Part shown: one piece after another, positions 1 through 6,449 of the stretch | Layout of the letters: each line of letters opens with the position of its first letter | Position numbering within the stretch: position 1 is the stretch's first letter | DNA from: an uncultured Caryophanales bacterium | GTDB taxonomy: Bacteria; Bacillota_I; Bacilli_A; RF39; UBA660 | Assembly (NCBI GenBank): GCA_946624985.1 | Contig: CAMOSQ010000007.1 | Location: forward strand, 1-55,190 | Direction of reading: 5' to 3' | Length of the DNA: 55,190 bases | Made by a program: the position numbers and the translations under genes | Notes under the pieces: generated by a model | The model's database searches: none | What the model saw: only the letters and a program-made list of their open reading frames with translations | Told to the model about the DNA's origin: nothing

Positions 1-70
1 CTTTCTAATTATACCACATTTTTTTAATTTTAATTGAGCGTAATATTACTATTTTGCGAATAAATATAAA

Positions 71-835
71 TTATCTTTCAAAATCATCTTTATTATTTGT
101 AATTTCATTATATAAATCTATTAAATCATCTCTATTCTCCCATAAATCATCATCTTCTATATTAAATCTATTAATATTACTAATAATTGCATTTTTGAAA
201 TATCCAAACTTATTTTCAATAAAATTTCCATCTTCATCTTTAAATTTTCTCTCTATTACTCTTGGGACAATATAGTGTATTATTTGTACTAAATCTTTAT
301 ATGAATTATTATCTTTAAGTAATGTTTCAAATAAATTATCATAATAAAATATTTGTATGTCATTTTCATTAATATAGCCTCTATTTATTAATTCTAATGT
401 AAGAATGTTATGTTCTTCTTCAACAAAAAAAGATGATATTTTGGTTTTATCGTCTTTATCTATTTTTTTATTAGTATTTGTTTCATTAGTATTTATTTGT
501 ATGCCCTTTTCCACATCTCCTAAATCCATATCTCCCTTTTGGGTATCTGGTTGCTCATATATTAAATATTCATATTCAAATTGCCCTATTTCATTTTGTT
601 TTTTCTCAATAACTAAATATCCATATCTTTGCAATTCTTGTAAAATATTTCTTATTGCTTTAACTCCCTCTTTACTAATTGATACAAGACCATTTATTGA
701 ATAATCCCAATCTTCTGGTAATGAAAGCATAAATGACAATAACCCTTTTGCTTTATATGATAAATTTTTATCTCTTAAATGATAATTGGACATAACAGTA
801 TAATTCTTGCTTTTCTCTATTTTAAAAACTGACAT
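71..835 (-). CDS. HTH_36-type DNA-binding protein (replication-initiator-like)
   Basis: A 254-residue protein whose first ~85 residues resemble the winged-helix domain (HTH_36) found at the N-terminus of plasmid/phage replication initiators and similar accessory proteins: a short beta lead, then 'LSYKAKGLLSFMLSLPEDW' and a recognition-helix region with 'SKEGVKAIRNILQELQRYGYL'. The middle is a low-complexity Asn/Lys/Asp linker and the C-terminal ~110 residues are acidic and helical, without a motif I recognise. The start has a strong GGAGGTGG site just upstream. It lies directly 3' of tRNA-Arg(CCU), where remnants of integrated elements pile up, so it may be cargo of such an element; that is inference. 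Confidence 0.6.
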   Translation of the reverse strand: MSVFKIEKSKNYTVMSNYHLRDKNLSYKAKGLLSFMLSLPEDWDYSINGLVSISKEGVKAIRNILQELQRYGYLVIEKKQNEIGQFEYEYLIYEQPDTQKGDMDLGDVEKGIQINTNETNTNKKIDKDDKTKISSFFVEEEHNILTLELINRGYINENDIQIFYYDNLFETLLKDNNSYKDLVQIIHYIVPRVIERKFKDEDGNFIENKFGYFKNAIISNINRFNIEDDDLWENRDDLIDLYNEITNNKDDFER

Positions 836-854
836 TTTTATCCACCTCCATTTT

Positions 855-889
855 AATAAAATAAAAGAACTGACAATATAAATCAGTTC
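855..889 (-). terminator. Terminator after tRNA-Arg
   Basis: Read on the minus strand, a 7-bp stem GAACTGA/TCAGTTC with a 9-base loop is followed by a T-rich tract. It sits about 15 bases past the CCA end of the tRNA. Confidence 0.7.
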
Positions 890-905
890 ATTAAATTACA
901 CAAAA

Positions 906-982
906 TGGCGTCCCCGAGAGGATTTGAACCTCCAATCTGTCGCTTAGGAGGCGACTGCATTCTCCTATTATGCTACGAGGAC
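906..982 (-). tRNA. tRNA-Arg(CCU)
   Basis: Complete 77-nt cloverleaf on the minus strand with encoded CCA. The acceptor stem GTCCTCG/CGGGGAC closes with one G-T pair; the anticodon stem GTCGC/GCGAC encloses loop CTCCTAA, giving anticodon CCU (reads AGG). T-arm has TTCAAAT. Two further copies of only the 5' half of a tRNA-Arg(CCU) gene lie upstream at 1165-1204 and 1554-1599, which points to this gene as the target of integrative elements. Confidence 0.95.
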
Positions 983-1064
983 ATATACTTTATTTTAACA
1001 TAATTAATATTAAAACAAAGTTTATTTTTTTAAATTCAATTTGATTTTTTTAAAGACAGGGATA

Positions 1065-1204
1065 GTTTTTCGCGACAATTTTGCGACACTTTCCTTATCT
1101 CAATTTCTGTCCTCCCCCCTAAAATAAAGGTTTTCTAAACATTTAACTTCATTTTTAGGAAACTCTTAGGAGGTCGTTACTCTATCCGACTGAGTTACAA
1201 GGAC
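1065..1204 (-). repeat. att-like module A with orphan tRNA-Arg 5' half
   Basis: On the minus strand 1204-1165 reads as the 5' half of a tRNA-Arg(CCU): acceptor GTCCTTG, D-arm ACTCAGTCGGATAGAGT and the anticodon loop CTCCTAA, after which tRNA similarity stops within the 3' anticodon stem. Behind it are a pyrimidine-rich block (1117-1128) and two copies of a CGCGAC/TGCGACACTTT-type element (1070-1092). The same order recurs in modules B and C. This is what is expected of a residual attL/attR made by an integrase that crosses over at the anticodon loop. Confidence 0.6.
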
Positions 1205-1287
1205 ATCAATTCACATAATTAATTATACCACTAAATTTTTAATTTTTTTAAAAAATTAGTGTATTTTTCAAATTTTTAGCGAATTTC

Positions 1288-1385
1288 TAGCCACTTTTTC
1301 GCCACTTTTATTTTATTGAACTCTTTCCCAGCCTTTATTTCCTTAACATTTTAAAAGTGGCGTAATCGCCCTCCTAAGAGTAAAG
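1288..1385. repeat. att-like module B, inverted core without tRNA half
   Basis: Contains the doubled arm element GCCACTTTTTCGCCACTTTT (1290-1309), the CCCAGCC block (1328-1334) and a core CCTCCTAAGAGT (1370-1381) that lies on the plus strand, opposite to the core in modules A and C. The bases around the core (GTAATCGC before, AGAGT after) match module A read on the minus strand. No recognisable tRNA acceptor or D-arm remains. Probably a rearranged attachment site. Confidence 0.5.
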
Positions 1386-1475
1386 ACTATCCAACAACAT
1401 TTTTTTTATTTTTTTAAACATTTTTAATAATCTTTGTGTTTTTTTGTGTTAATTATAAAAAGTGGGAAAAGATTT

Positions 1476-1599
1476 ATACACTTTTTCGCCACTTTATTTT
1501 ACCATAAATCCTATCCCAGCCCTTTAAATATAAGGGTTTTATTATTTTATTAACTATCGCTTAGGAGGCGATCGCTCTATCCTACTGAGCTACGGGAAC
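1476..1599 (-). repeat. att-like module C with orphan tRNA-Arg 5' half
   Basis: Minus-strand 1599-1554 reads as acceptor GTTCCCG, D-arm GCTCAGTAGGATAGAGC and a complete anticodon arm ATCGC-CTCCTAA-GCGAT, then leaves tRNA sequence. Downstream on the same strand come the CCCAGCC block and the CGCCACTTT arm elements shared with modules A and B. The 5' half is closer to a canonical tRNA than that of module A. Without a 3' half it cannot be a functional tRNA gene. Confidence 0.6.
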
Positions 1600-1643
1600 A
1601 CAATATAATTATAACATATTTCTACTTTTCTAACAATAATAAA

Positions 1644-1694
1644 AGAAGTCTTTTTTTACTTCTTAGAAATTTTATATTAACCATTCTGATTTTA
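1644..1694 (-). pseudogene. Duplicated 3' end and terminator of the thioredoxin-CcdA gene
   Basis: About 50 bases that closely match the last codons plus terminator of the gene at 2207-3388 (copy at 2189-2240). In frame it would read K-S-E-W-L-I-stop, against K-P-E-W-L-M-F-N-F-stop in the intact gene. The hairpin GAAGTaaaaaaaGACTTC is kept as well and may end transcription of the XRE gene that sits between the two copies. Confidence 0.6.
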
Positions 1695-1704
1695 GCGATA
1701 CTTC

Positions 1705-2127
1705 TTATAACTTATTTGTTTTTGTTTTATTTTTTATTTTTTCAATTAATATGTTTGTTAAGTCTTTCCATTCTTCATCTGTTAGCTCTGCTTCATTTGC
1801 AATTCTTATAAATTGTCTTCCAGCTTGGCTTTCTGGTAGATAACCTGATATTGTTTTTAAATATTCACGTGTACATTTAGCCATTTCTATAACAAATATT
1901 CTTTGTTCGTTTGGAATTTTTAATTCTTTTATAATTTTATCAATCAGTTCATATTTTTTTATAGGAGCTGGTCTTTTTCCGGTTTCGATATCACTCATAT
2001 AAATCGGTGAAATATCAATTTTCTCTGCAAGTTTTCTTAATGACAATCCTTGTTCTTCTCTTTGTTGCCTAATACACTTTCCAAATGTTTCTTTATCGTA
2101 TGGTAAATCAACGCTACTAAAATCCAT
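1705..2127 (-). CDS. XRE-family transcriptional regulator
   Basis: A 140-residue protein with a lambda-repressor-type helix-turn-helix at about residues 12-70 (LGKCIRQQREEQGLS-type first helices, then 'ISPIYMSDIETGKRP' as recognition helix and turn). The C-terminal half is helical with no ligand-binding domain I know. It has its own promoter and a strong AGGAGGAATAAT site. It is flanked on both sides by copies of the 3' end of the neighbouring thioredoxin-CcdA gene, so it looks like an insertion or duplication product rather than an ancestral member of that operon. Targets are unknown. Confidence 0.85.
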   Translation of the reverse strand: MDFSSVDLPYDKETFGKCIRQQREEQGLSLRKLAEKIDISPIYMSDIETGKRPAPIKKYELIDKIIKELKIPNEQRIFVIEMAKCTREYLKTISGYLPESQAGRQFIRIANEAELTDEEWKDLTNILIEKIKNKTKTNKL

Positions 2128-2153
2128 ATTATTCCTCCTTAAATTTTATGTTT

Positions 2154-2182
2154 ATTATATATTATTTTTTTTAAATTTTCAA
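2154..2182 (-). promoter_or_regulatory. Promoter of the XRE gene
   Basis: Minus strand TTGAAA, 17-base spacer, TATAAT, between the terminator of the thioredoxin-CcdA gene and the ribosome-binding site of the XRE gene. Confidence 0.7.
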
Positions 2183-2207
2183 GAAAAAGGAAGTCTTTTT
2201 GACTTCC
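2182..2207 (-). terminator. Terminator of the cysteine desulfurase operon
   Basis: Stem GGAAGTC/GACTTCC with a short loop, followed on the minus strand by a T-rich run; it begins at the stop codon of the thioredoxin-CcdA gene. Confidence 0.8.
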
Positions 2208-3388
2208 TAAAAATTAAACATTAACCATTCTGGTTTTAATAACATTAACAAACCTATTGCTAGCATTAGTATTCCACCTATTAGATGGGGGTATTTTGTA
2301 TATCTTGTTGATATTGCTTTTATGTTTAGTGTAAGCATTGCGATTACAAATACTATTATGTCATCTATTAAGAAGAATAGTATGTATATTGCTACATATA
2401 TTATTGTTTCTAGTGTTGTTGTATTATTAAGTGCTAGAACATTTGTAAATAGTACTGGTAATCCTGCAGAGCATGCTAGTTCTATTACGTTTACGCTTGC
2501 TGCTAGTATTATTACTCCTATCGTTGCTAGTATGAAGCTTTTTTCTGTTGTTATTTTTTTTATTTTTTCCATTATGTTTTTTCTTTTATTTTTATCTACT
2601 ACTTCGCAGCCAGTTCCTTCTTTAATACTTTTATAGAATCCTTTTAGATTTAGGAATGCTCCTACTAGTGCGACTAGTGCGATTAGGTATCTAAACCAGG
2701 TTACTTTTGTTAGTAGTGTTGTTGCAATTCCTAACCATGCAAACATAAATATCATATAGATTATTGCTGATGTTGTTAGGAATGTTATTCCTAGAAACCA
2801 CATTTTTTTTCTATCTTTCATGTTAAATAGCATTGTTATTAGAAATATTAAAACCCACATTGCGCATGGATTAAATCCGTCTATTGCGCCTAGTACTACT
2901 GACAGTACTGGCAGTGACAGTTCTTTAGGATTTATTTGTTTTCCTGCTATATTTATTGTATTTATATCTCCATTTATCATTTTTAGTTTAGGTATTTCTT
3001 TTCCTTCTAAAATTGGTTTTATCATATCTGTTTCTAATTCATTTGTAAATTTTTCTACTAATTCTTCTATTCCTTCTTTAATTCCGTCACTGAATCCTAT
3101 GTAATAGTAATTTCCTATTACTGTGAATGGTACATTAGGTGAATCTATTTTTAGTTGTTTTTTTACATTATTCATTATCTCTGCATTGTCTTTATGTCTA
3201 TCTACTTCATACAAATGTACTTTTAAGTTATCATATTTTTTTTCTAGTTCTTTTAAATATTTTATTTCTGCTTGACAGTGTACACATGTTTCTGAGTGAA
3301 ATAGGTATAGATTTACTTTTTCTTTTGCGCTTATACTTATTGGTAGTAGTATTAATAATGAAAATAGTAATATTTTTAGTTTTTTCAT
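2207..3388 (-). CDS. Thioredoxin-fold plus CcdA/DsbD-like membrane protein
   Basis: A 393-residue membrane protein. A signal peptide (residues 1-21) is followed by a thioredoxin-like domain with the redox pair C-V-H-C near residue 35, then from about residue 155 six or so membrane helices resembling the electron-carrying core of DsbD/CcdA ('GFNPCAMWVLIFLITML', and a second Cys in 'ELACSAGLPV'). In that family two membrane Cys pass electrons from cytosolic thioredoxin to an extracytoplasmic thiol acceptor. The start overlaps the stop of the small thioredoxin-like gene (ATGA), and a cysteine desulfurase is first in the operon. Likely job: thiol reduction outside the membrane, or moving reductant. 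The substrate cannot be told from sequence. Confidence 0.8.
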   Translation of the reverse strand: MKKLKILLFSLLILLPISISAKEKVNLYLFHSETCVHCQAEIKYLKELEKKYDNLKVHLYEVDRHKDNAEIMNNVKKQLKIDSPNVPFTVIGNYYYIGFSDGIKEGIEELVEKFTNELETDMIKPILEGKEIPKLKMINGDINTINIAGKQINPKELSLPVLSVVLGAIDGFNPCAMWVLIFLITMLFNMKDRKKMWFLGITFLTTSAIIYMIFMFAWLGIATTLLTKVTWFRYLIALVALVGAFLNLKGFYKSIKEGTGCEVVDKNKRKNIMEKIKKITTEKSFILATIGVIILAASVNVIELACSAGLPVLFTNVLALNNTTTLETIIYVAIYILFFLIDDIIVFVIAMLTLNIKAISTRYTKYPHLIGGILMLAIGLLMLLKPEWLMFNF

Positions 3389-3648
3389 GATATACGTTCT
3401 ATCTCCTTTATTATTTCTTTTTTTGTTTTTTCTCCTATTAGTCTTGATATTTCATTATTATTCTCATCTGTGAATATTAAAACTGGTATAATTTCTCCTA
3501 TATTCCATTTTTCTACCTGATCTTGATCTATATCGTAGTCGTATGATTCTATTTCTATATTTGGATATAGTTCTTGTATTTCTTTCATTGCTTTTTTCAT
3601 TACTAGGCATCCACTACACCATATTGCGTTAAATTTTAATATTTTCAT
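3385..3648 (-). CDS. Small thioredoxin-like protein
   Basis: An 87-residue single-domain protein with a C-S-G-C redox motif near residue 11 ('FNAIWCSGCLVMKKAM') and the conserved cis-Pro region 'IGEIIPVLIF' around residue 53. It has no signal peptide, so it should be cytosolic. It overlaps both neighbours by four bases (ATGA), an arrangement typical of translational coupling, between a cysteine desulfurase and a CcdA/DsbD-like protein. It may donate electrons to the membrane protein, or reduce the persulfide formed by the desulfurase; both are inference. Confidence 0.8.
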   Translation of the reverse strand: MKILKFNAIWCSGCLVMKKAMKEIQELYPNIEIESYDYDIDQDQVEKWNIGEIIPVLIFTDENNNEISRLIGEKTKKEIIKEIERIS

Positions 3649-4775
3649 TTTAAACCTCTTACTAAATTGTTATATATTTTGTCAAAGCTTTTTAGGAATG
3701 TGTCTATTTCTTTTTTTGTAGTTAGTGCACTTAAACTTATTCTTACACTTGATTCTGCTCTTTTTTTATCGTTTGTTAGGCTTAGTACTGCTTTTGAAAG
3801 TGTTGTATTTGACGAGCATGCACTTTGTGTTGATATGTATATTTCATCTTGTTCAAGTGCGTGTAATAATGTTTCTGGTTTTATTCCTATAACGCTTATA
3901 TTTAACATAAATGGTATTGAGTGATCGTTACTATTTATGTATACATTTTCGTATTTTTTTAGATTTTCTTTTAAGTAATTATTTATTTCTAATACATGAT
4001 TATATTTTTCATCTAAGTTGTTTAGCGCTAGTCTTAGGGCTTTTGATATTGAGCATATAAGACCAACTGCTGGTGTTCCACTTCTATATATTGTTGTAGA
4101 TTTTCCTCCATGTATTAGTGGTTCTAGGTTTATTCCTTCTTTTTTTATTAAGCAACCTATTCCTTTTAAGCCATATATTTTGTGTGCTGAAAAGCTCATT
4201 AAGTCAACATTATCAAGTGGAATACTAATTTTTCCTATTGATTGAGTCATATCTACATGGAAGAATAGTTTTGGATATTCTTTTAGAATACTTGCTATTT
4301 CTTCTATGGGTTGAGCTAGTCCTATTTCACTGTTTACTGAGTTAATGCTTACTAGTATTGTTGTATCTTTAATAAGACTTTTTAGATTTTCTATGTCTAC
4401 TAAACCATTTTCATCTAGTTTTACTATATCTACTTCAAAACCGTTATCTGATAAGTAGTTTAGTGGTCCATTGATTGATGAATGTTCAAATGGTGTTGTT
4501 ATTATATGGTTTCCTCTATTTTTATATTTTTCTGATATTCCTTTGATTGCTAAATTGTTTGACTCACTTGAACCACTTGTATATATTATTTCTGTTGGTT
4601 TAATATTTAGTAGTTTAGCAATTTGATTTGTAGCTTTATTAATCATTTCATTTGCTTCTGTTCCTAATCTATGTAATGAATTAGGATTTCCAATATATTT
4701 TCTTGATATTTCGCAAAAACTTTCCAATACTTCGTCATTTACTGGAGTAGTTGCTGAATAGTCTAAATATGTCAT
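3645..4775 (-). CDS. Cysteine desulfurase (NifS/IscS family)
   Basis: PLP-dependent class V aminotransferase that removes sulfur from cysteine as an enzyme-bound persulfide. Seen: N-terminal 'YLDYSATTPVNDEV', the PLP lysine in 'SFSAHKIYGLKG' (about residue 200), and the catalytic Cys in 'STQSACSSNTTLS' (about residue 325). I place the start at the ATG at 4775, which has a GGGTGAT site; the frame stays open 15 codons upstream. About 376 residues, normal for the family. No IscU/SufU scaffold gene follows; the partners here are two thioredoxin-type genes, so the enzyme may serve thiolation or redox sulfur chemistry rather than Fe-S assembly alone. Confidence 0.92.
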   Translation of the reverse strand: MTYLDYSATTPVNDEVLESFCEISRKYIGNPNSLHRLGTEANEMINKATNQIAKLLNIKPTEIIYTSGSSESNNLAIKGISEKYKNRGNHIITTPFEHSSINGPLNYLSDNGFEVDIVKLDENGLVDIENLKSLIKDTTILVSINSVNSEIGLAQPIEEIASILKEYPKLFFHVDMTQSIGKISIPLDNVDLMSFSAHKIYGLKGIGCLIKKEGINLEPLIHGGKSTTIYRSGTPAVGLICSISKALRLALNNLDEKYNHVLEINNYLKENLKKYENVYINSNDHSIPFMLNISVIGIKPETLLHALEQDEIYISTQSACSSNTTLSKAVLSLTNDKKRAESSVRISLSALTTKKEIDTFLKSFDKIYNNLVRGLK

Positions 4776-4849
4776 AATTATCACCCTATTAATTATAACA
4801 TTTATGTTTTTTATAATCAATAAAACGTAATAATTTCACAATAATTTCA

Positions 4850-4882
4850 AAAAAAAATGATGATTTATAGTCATCATTTTAT
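4850..4882 (-). terminator. Terminator after the 145-residue unknown gene
   Basis: Minus strand stem AATGATGA/TCATCATT followed by nine T; it overlaps the stop codon region of the gene at 4879. Confidence 0.75.
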
Positions 4883-5316
4883 AAGTAACTTTTTAAATTT
4901 TTTATTTCTTTTTCTTGAAACTTAACGATATCACTTGCTAACTCTACTACTCCACTATCACAGGTATCTTTATATGCATCAATCTTTTTATTCATATTAA
5001 TAATACCCATAGTAAAACCTTGTGTAAGCATTCCAGCAATACTAGAATCACTATTGTCTTTTTTTACTTCCATTTTCATTTCCATAGAAGACATCATCTC
5101 AGCCATTATTCCAGCACCCTCAGGTTCAACTTTATTCTTCTTTAAACATTTCTTACTTTTTTCTAAATATTTTTCATATTCTTTTAATTCTTCTTCTAAT
5201 TGTTTTTTTATTTTGTTGTCTTTATCTTTCAATAAGTCTAATAGTTTTGTAGTACTTTTTACACCCATATCACAAGTCTCATAAATATGCATTAATAGTT
5301 CGTTTTTATCTTTCAT
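4879..5316 (-). CDS. Unknown helical protein
   Basis: About 145 residues from the ATG at 5316, chosen for its GGTGAG site; the frame continues 15 codons upstream without one. The sequence looks like a bundle of four or so long helices: a Lys/Glu-rich coiled-coil-like stretch at about 35-75, then a Met-rich segment 'GIMAEMMSSMEMKMEV', then two more helices. Three cysteines (near residues 14, 60 and 116) are spread out. The size and helix pattern are reminiscent of ferritin-like or DUF2383-type proteins but I see no metal-ligand E-x-x-H pattern. Single-gene transcript with its own terminator. Function unknown. Confidence 0.7.
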   Translation of the reverse strand: MKDKNELLMHIYETCDMGVKSTTKLLDLLKDKDNKIKKQLEEELKEYEKYLEKSKKCLKKNKVEPEGAGIMAEMMSSMEMKMEVKKDNSDSSIAGMLTQGFTMGIINMNKKIDAYKDTCDSGVVELASDIVKFQEKEIKNLKSYL

Positions 5317-5386
5317 AATCTCACCATTATTATTATGAAAAAAAATAAAAAAAATATACAAATTAACTAAAAATTAAATAAATATG

Positions 5387-5415
5387 TTGTGTAAAAATTA
5401 ATTATAAGTTATAAT
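5387..5415 (+). promoter_or_regulatory. Toxin promoter, cassette 1
   Basis: TTGTGT, 17 bases, TATAAT. The promoters of cassettes 2 and 3 share the same spacing and the ATAAGTTATAATT core, showing that the three cassettes are copies. Confidence 0.75.
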
Positions 5416-5488
5416 TATCTTGTGTATGTTTGAAATATCAGATGTTTTCCTTTCTTTTATCAATGATAATAGAAAGGTGGTGGCATTT

Positions 5489-5566
5489 ATGACAAAAAGA
5501 GAAACTTCTCAATTTATTATAATACTACTATTATTCTTCATAATAATCACTTTATTATTTAGATAA
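5489..5566 (+). CDS. Type I toxin-like hydrophobic peptide 1
   Basis: A 25-residue peptide: a charged N-terminus (MTKRETSQ), a hydrophobic helix of about 16 residues and a terminal Arg, i.e. a small single-pass membrane peptide as in Fst/Ldr/TxpA-type toxins. The AAAGGTGGTGG site lies partly in a hairpin (CCTTTCT/AGAAAGG). The 5' leader sequence CAGATGTTTT can pair with AAAACATCTG just after the stop codon, the long-range closure known for type I toxin mRNAs. The antisense RNA terminator begins immediately after the stop. Family assignment rests on architecture, not on sequence match. Confidence 0.65.
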   Translation: MTKRETSQFIIILLLFFIIITLLFR

Positions 5567-5676
5567 TAAAAACATCTGATTTCAACTAATGTTGATTTCA
5601 GATGAACCCATAAGGGAATATGTCTGGTTCGAGTAATCAAACATATCCTTTTTTATTATATGAAGCAATGCTCCCT
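5563..5676 (-). ncRNA. Antisense antitoxin RNA, cassette 1
   Basis: Predicted RNA of about 110 nt starting ~7 bases after the minus-strand -10 and ending at a stem (5573-5604, CATCTGA..TCAAC paired across loop TAAT) with T-rich tract. It overlaps the 3' end of the toxin mRNA, and its 5' part includes the reverse of the toxin mRNA terminator (GGAATATGT..ACATATCC then six T, 5614-5656). The word TATGTTTGA occurs near the 5' ends of both RNAs. Confidence 0.6.
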
Positions 5677-5682
5677 ACATAC

Positions 5683-5711
5683 ATATTAACACAACAATAA
5701 TGTAAAGTCAA
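5683..5711 (-). promoter_or_regulatory. Antitoxin RNA promoter, cassette 1
   Basis: Minus strand TTGACT, 17 bases, TAATAT: nearly consensus and stronger than the opposing toxin promoter, as expected for an excess antitoxin RNA. Confidence 0.8.
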
Positions 5712-5739
5712 TAAATTAACTAAAAATTAAACAAAAGTA

Positions 5740-5768
5740 TTGTTTTAAAGTTACTTATAAGTTATAAT
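5740..5768 (+). promoter_or_regulatory. Toxin promoter, cassette 2
   Basis: TTGTTT, 17 bases, TATAAT, with the shared ATAAGTTATAATT core. Confidence 0.75.
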
Positions 5769-5870
5769 TGTAATAGAGATATACAAGATAGTTAGGTGTT
5801 TGCCTCCAATATTAATCAAATACAAAAATAAAGGAGGTGGTCTCCATGGAAAAACTAGAAAGGATCCAAA

Positions 5871-5951
5871 ATGGATTACAATTTAGTCCTAGTACTACTA
5901 ATTATATTAGCAGTAAGAGGTCTTCCAAAAAGACGCAAAAGAAGAAAATAG
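5871..5951 (+). CDS. Type I toxin-like hydrophobic peptide 2
   Basis: A 26-residue peptide: short N-terminus, hydrophobic core LVLVLLIILAV and a strongly basic tail (PKRRKRRK). A weak GAAAGGA site lies 7 bases upstream. The strongest Shine-Dalgarno (AAGGAGGTGG) instead fits an ATG at 5846 in another frame, whose 52-residue ORF (5846-6004) overlaps this one. I prefer the short peptide as toxin because in all three cassettes the antisense terminator begins right after this stop codon; in cassette 2 it is at 5955-5982. Translation of the 5846 ORF may couple to, or limit, this start. Confidence 0.5.
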   Translation: MDYNLVLVLLIILAVRGLPKRRKRRK

Positions 5952-6063
5952 AAAAACACCTAGCTCATACGAGTTTGGTGTTTACCCAGTTTTTTTGGAG
6001 ATAAATACCTAACACGCCAATATCAAGTATATCTCTTTTTTATTATATGAAGCAATGCTCCCT
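5943..6063 (-). ncRNA. Antisense antitoxin RNA, cassette 2
   Basis: Runs from the consensus minus promoter to a terminator AAACACC..GGTGTTT with inner ACTC/GAG stem, then T-rich tract. Its 5' part starts like the 5' part of the toxin mRNA (GAGATATAC.. and TTAGGT in both), so the toxin mRNA 5' end can also pair with its own 3' end. Confidence 0.6.
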
Positions 6064-6069
6064 ACATAC

Positions 6070-6098
6070 ATATTAACATAACAAACATTGAAAGTCAA
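6070..6098 (-). promoter_or_regulatory. Antitoxin RNA promoter, cassette 2
   Basis: Minus strand TTGACT, 17 bases, TAATAT, identical boxes to cassette 1. Confidence 0.8.
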
Positions 6099-6124
6099 TA
6101 ATTAACAAAAAATTAATAAAAATA

Positions 6125-6153
6125 TTGATATAAAATTAATTATAAGTTATAAT
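6125..6153 (+). promoter_or_regulatory. Toxin promoter, cassette 3
   Basis: TTGATA, 17 bases, TATAAT, with the shared ATAAGTTATAATT core. Confidence 0.75.
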
Positions 6154-6218
6154 TATGCATAGGAATATTTAACAGTTGAGTGCTTGCCTAACTTCCAGTG
6201 AAGGGAGGCTTGATATTT

Positions 6219-6308
6219 ATGAAGAAAAAAGATTTGTTAATTACTTTTCTAATACTAATTATCATTTTATTGATTATATCAGTAATGATTTTAACAATAA
6301 AAAAATAG
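6219..6308 (+). CDS. Type I toxin-like hydrophobic peptide 3
   Basis: A 29-residue peptide with basic start (MKKKD), about 21 hydrophobic residues rich in Leu/Ile and a Lys-Lys end; a canonical GAAGGGAGG site precedes it. The antisense terminator (GTACTTAATCT/AGATTGAGTAC) begins at the stop codon. The leader words GGAATATTTAAC and GTTGAGT recur at the 5' end of the antisense RNA. The peptide differs from those in cassettes 1 and 2 while the control regions are conserved. Confidence 0.65.
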   Translation: MKKKDLLITFLILIIILLIISVMILTIKK

Positions 6309-6411
6309 TACTCAATCTACAATAGATTAAGTACAACAACCAATTTAGGTGAGTACTCAACATTGGCAAGTTAAGTATTCCCTTTTTTATTATATGAAAT
6401 TTTGCTTCACT
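6297..6411 (-). ncRNA. Antisense antitoxin RNA, cassette 3
   Basis: Predicted RNA of about 115 nt from the minus promoter to the 11-bp hairpin at 6308-6334 followed by a T tract. Overlaps the 3' part of the toxin mRNA as in the other two cassettes. Confidence 0.6.
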
Positions 6412-6417
6412 ACATAC

Positions 6418-6446
6418 ATAATAACATAAATGTTAACAAAAGTCAA
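6418..6446 (-). promoter_or_regulatory. Antitoxin RNA promoter, cassette 3
   Basis: Minus strand TTGACT, 17 bases, TATTAT. Confidence 0.75.
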
Positions 6447-6449
6447 TTA

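Noticed and set aside
1065..1599. Possible CRISPR array
   Set aside because: The repeated blocks differ in length and sequence, one core is inverted, spacing is uneven and no cas gene is present; tRNA halves explain the similarity better.
1163..1599. Two extra tRNA-Arg genes
   Set aside because: Only the acceptor 5' strand, D-arm and anticodon arm are present; no T-arm or 3' acceptor follows, so they cannot fold as tRNAs.
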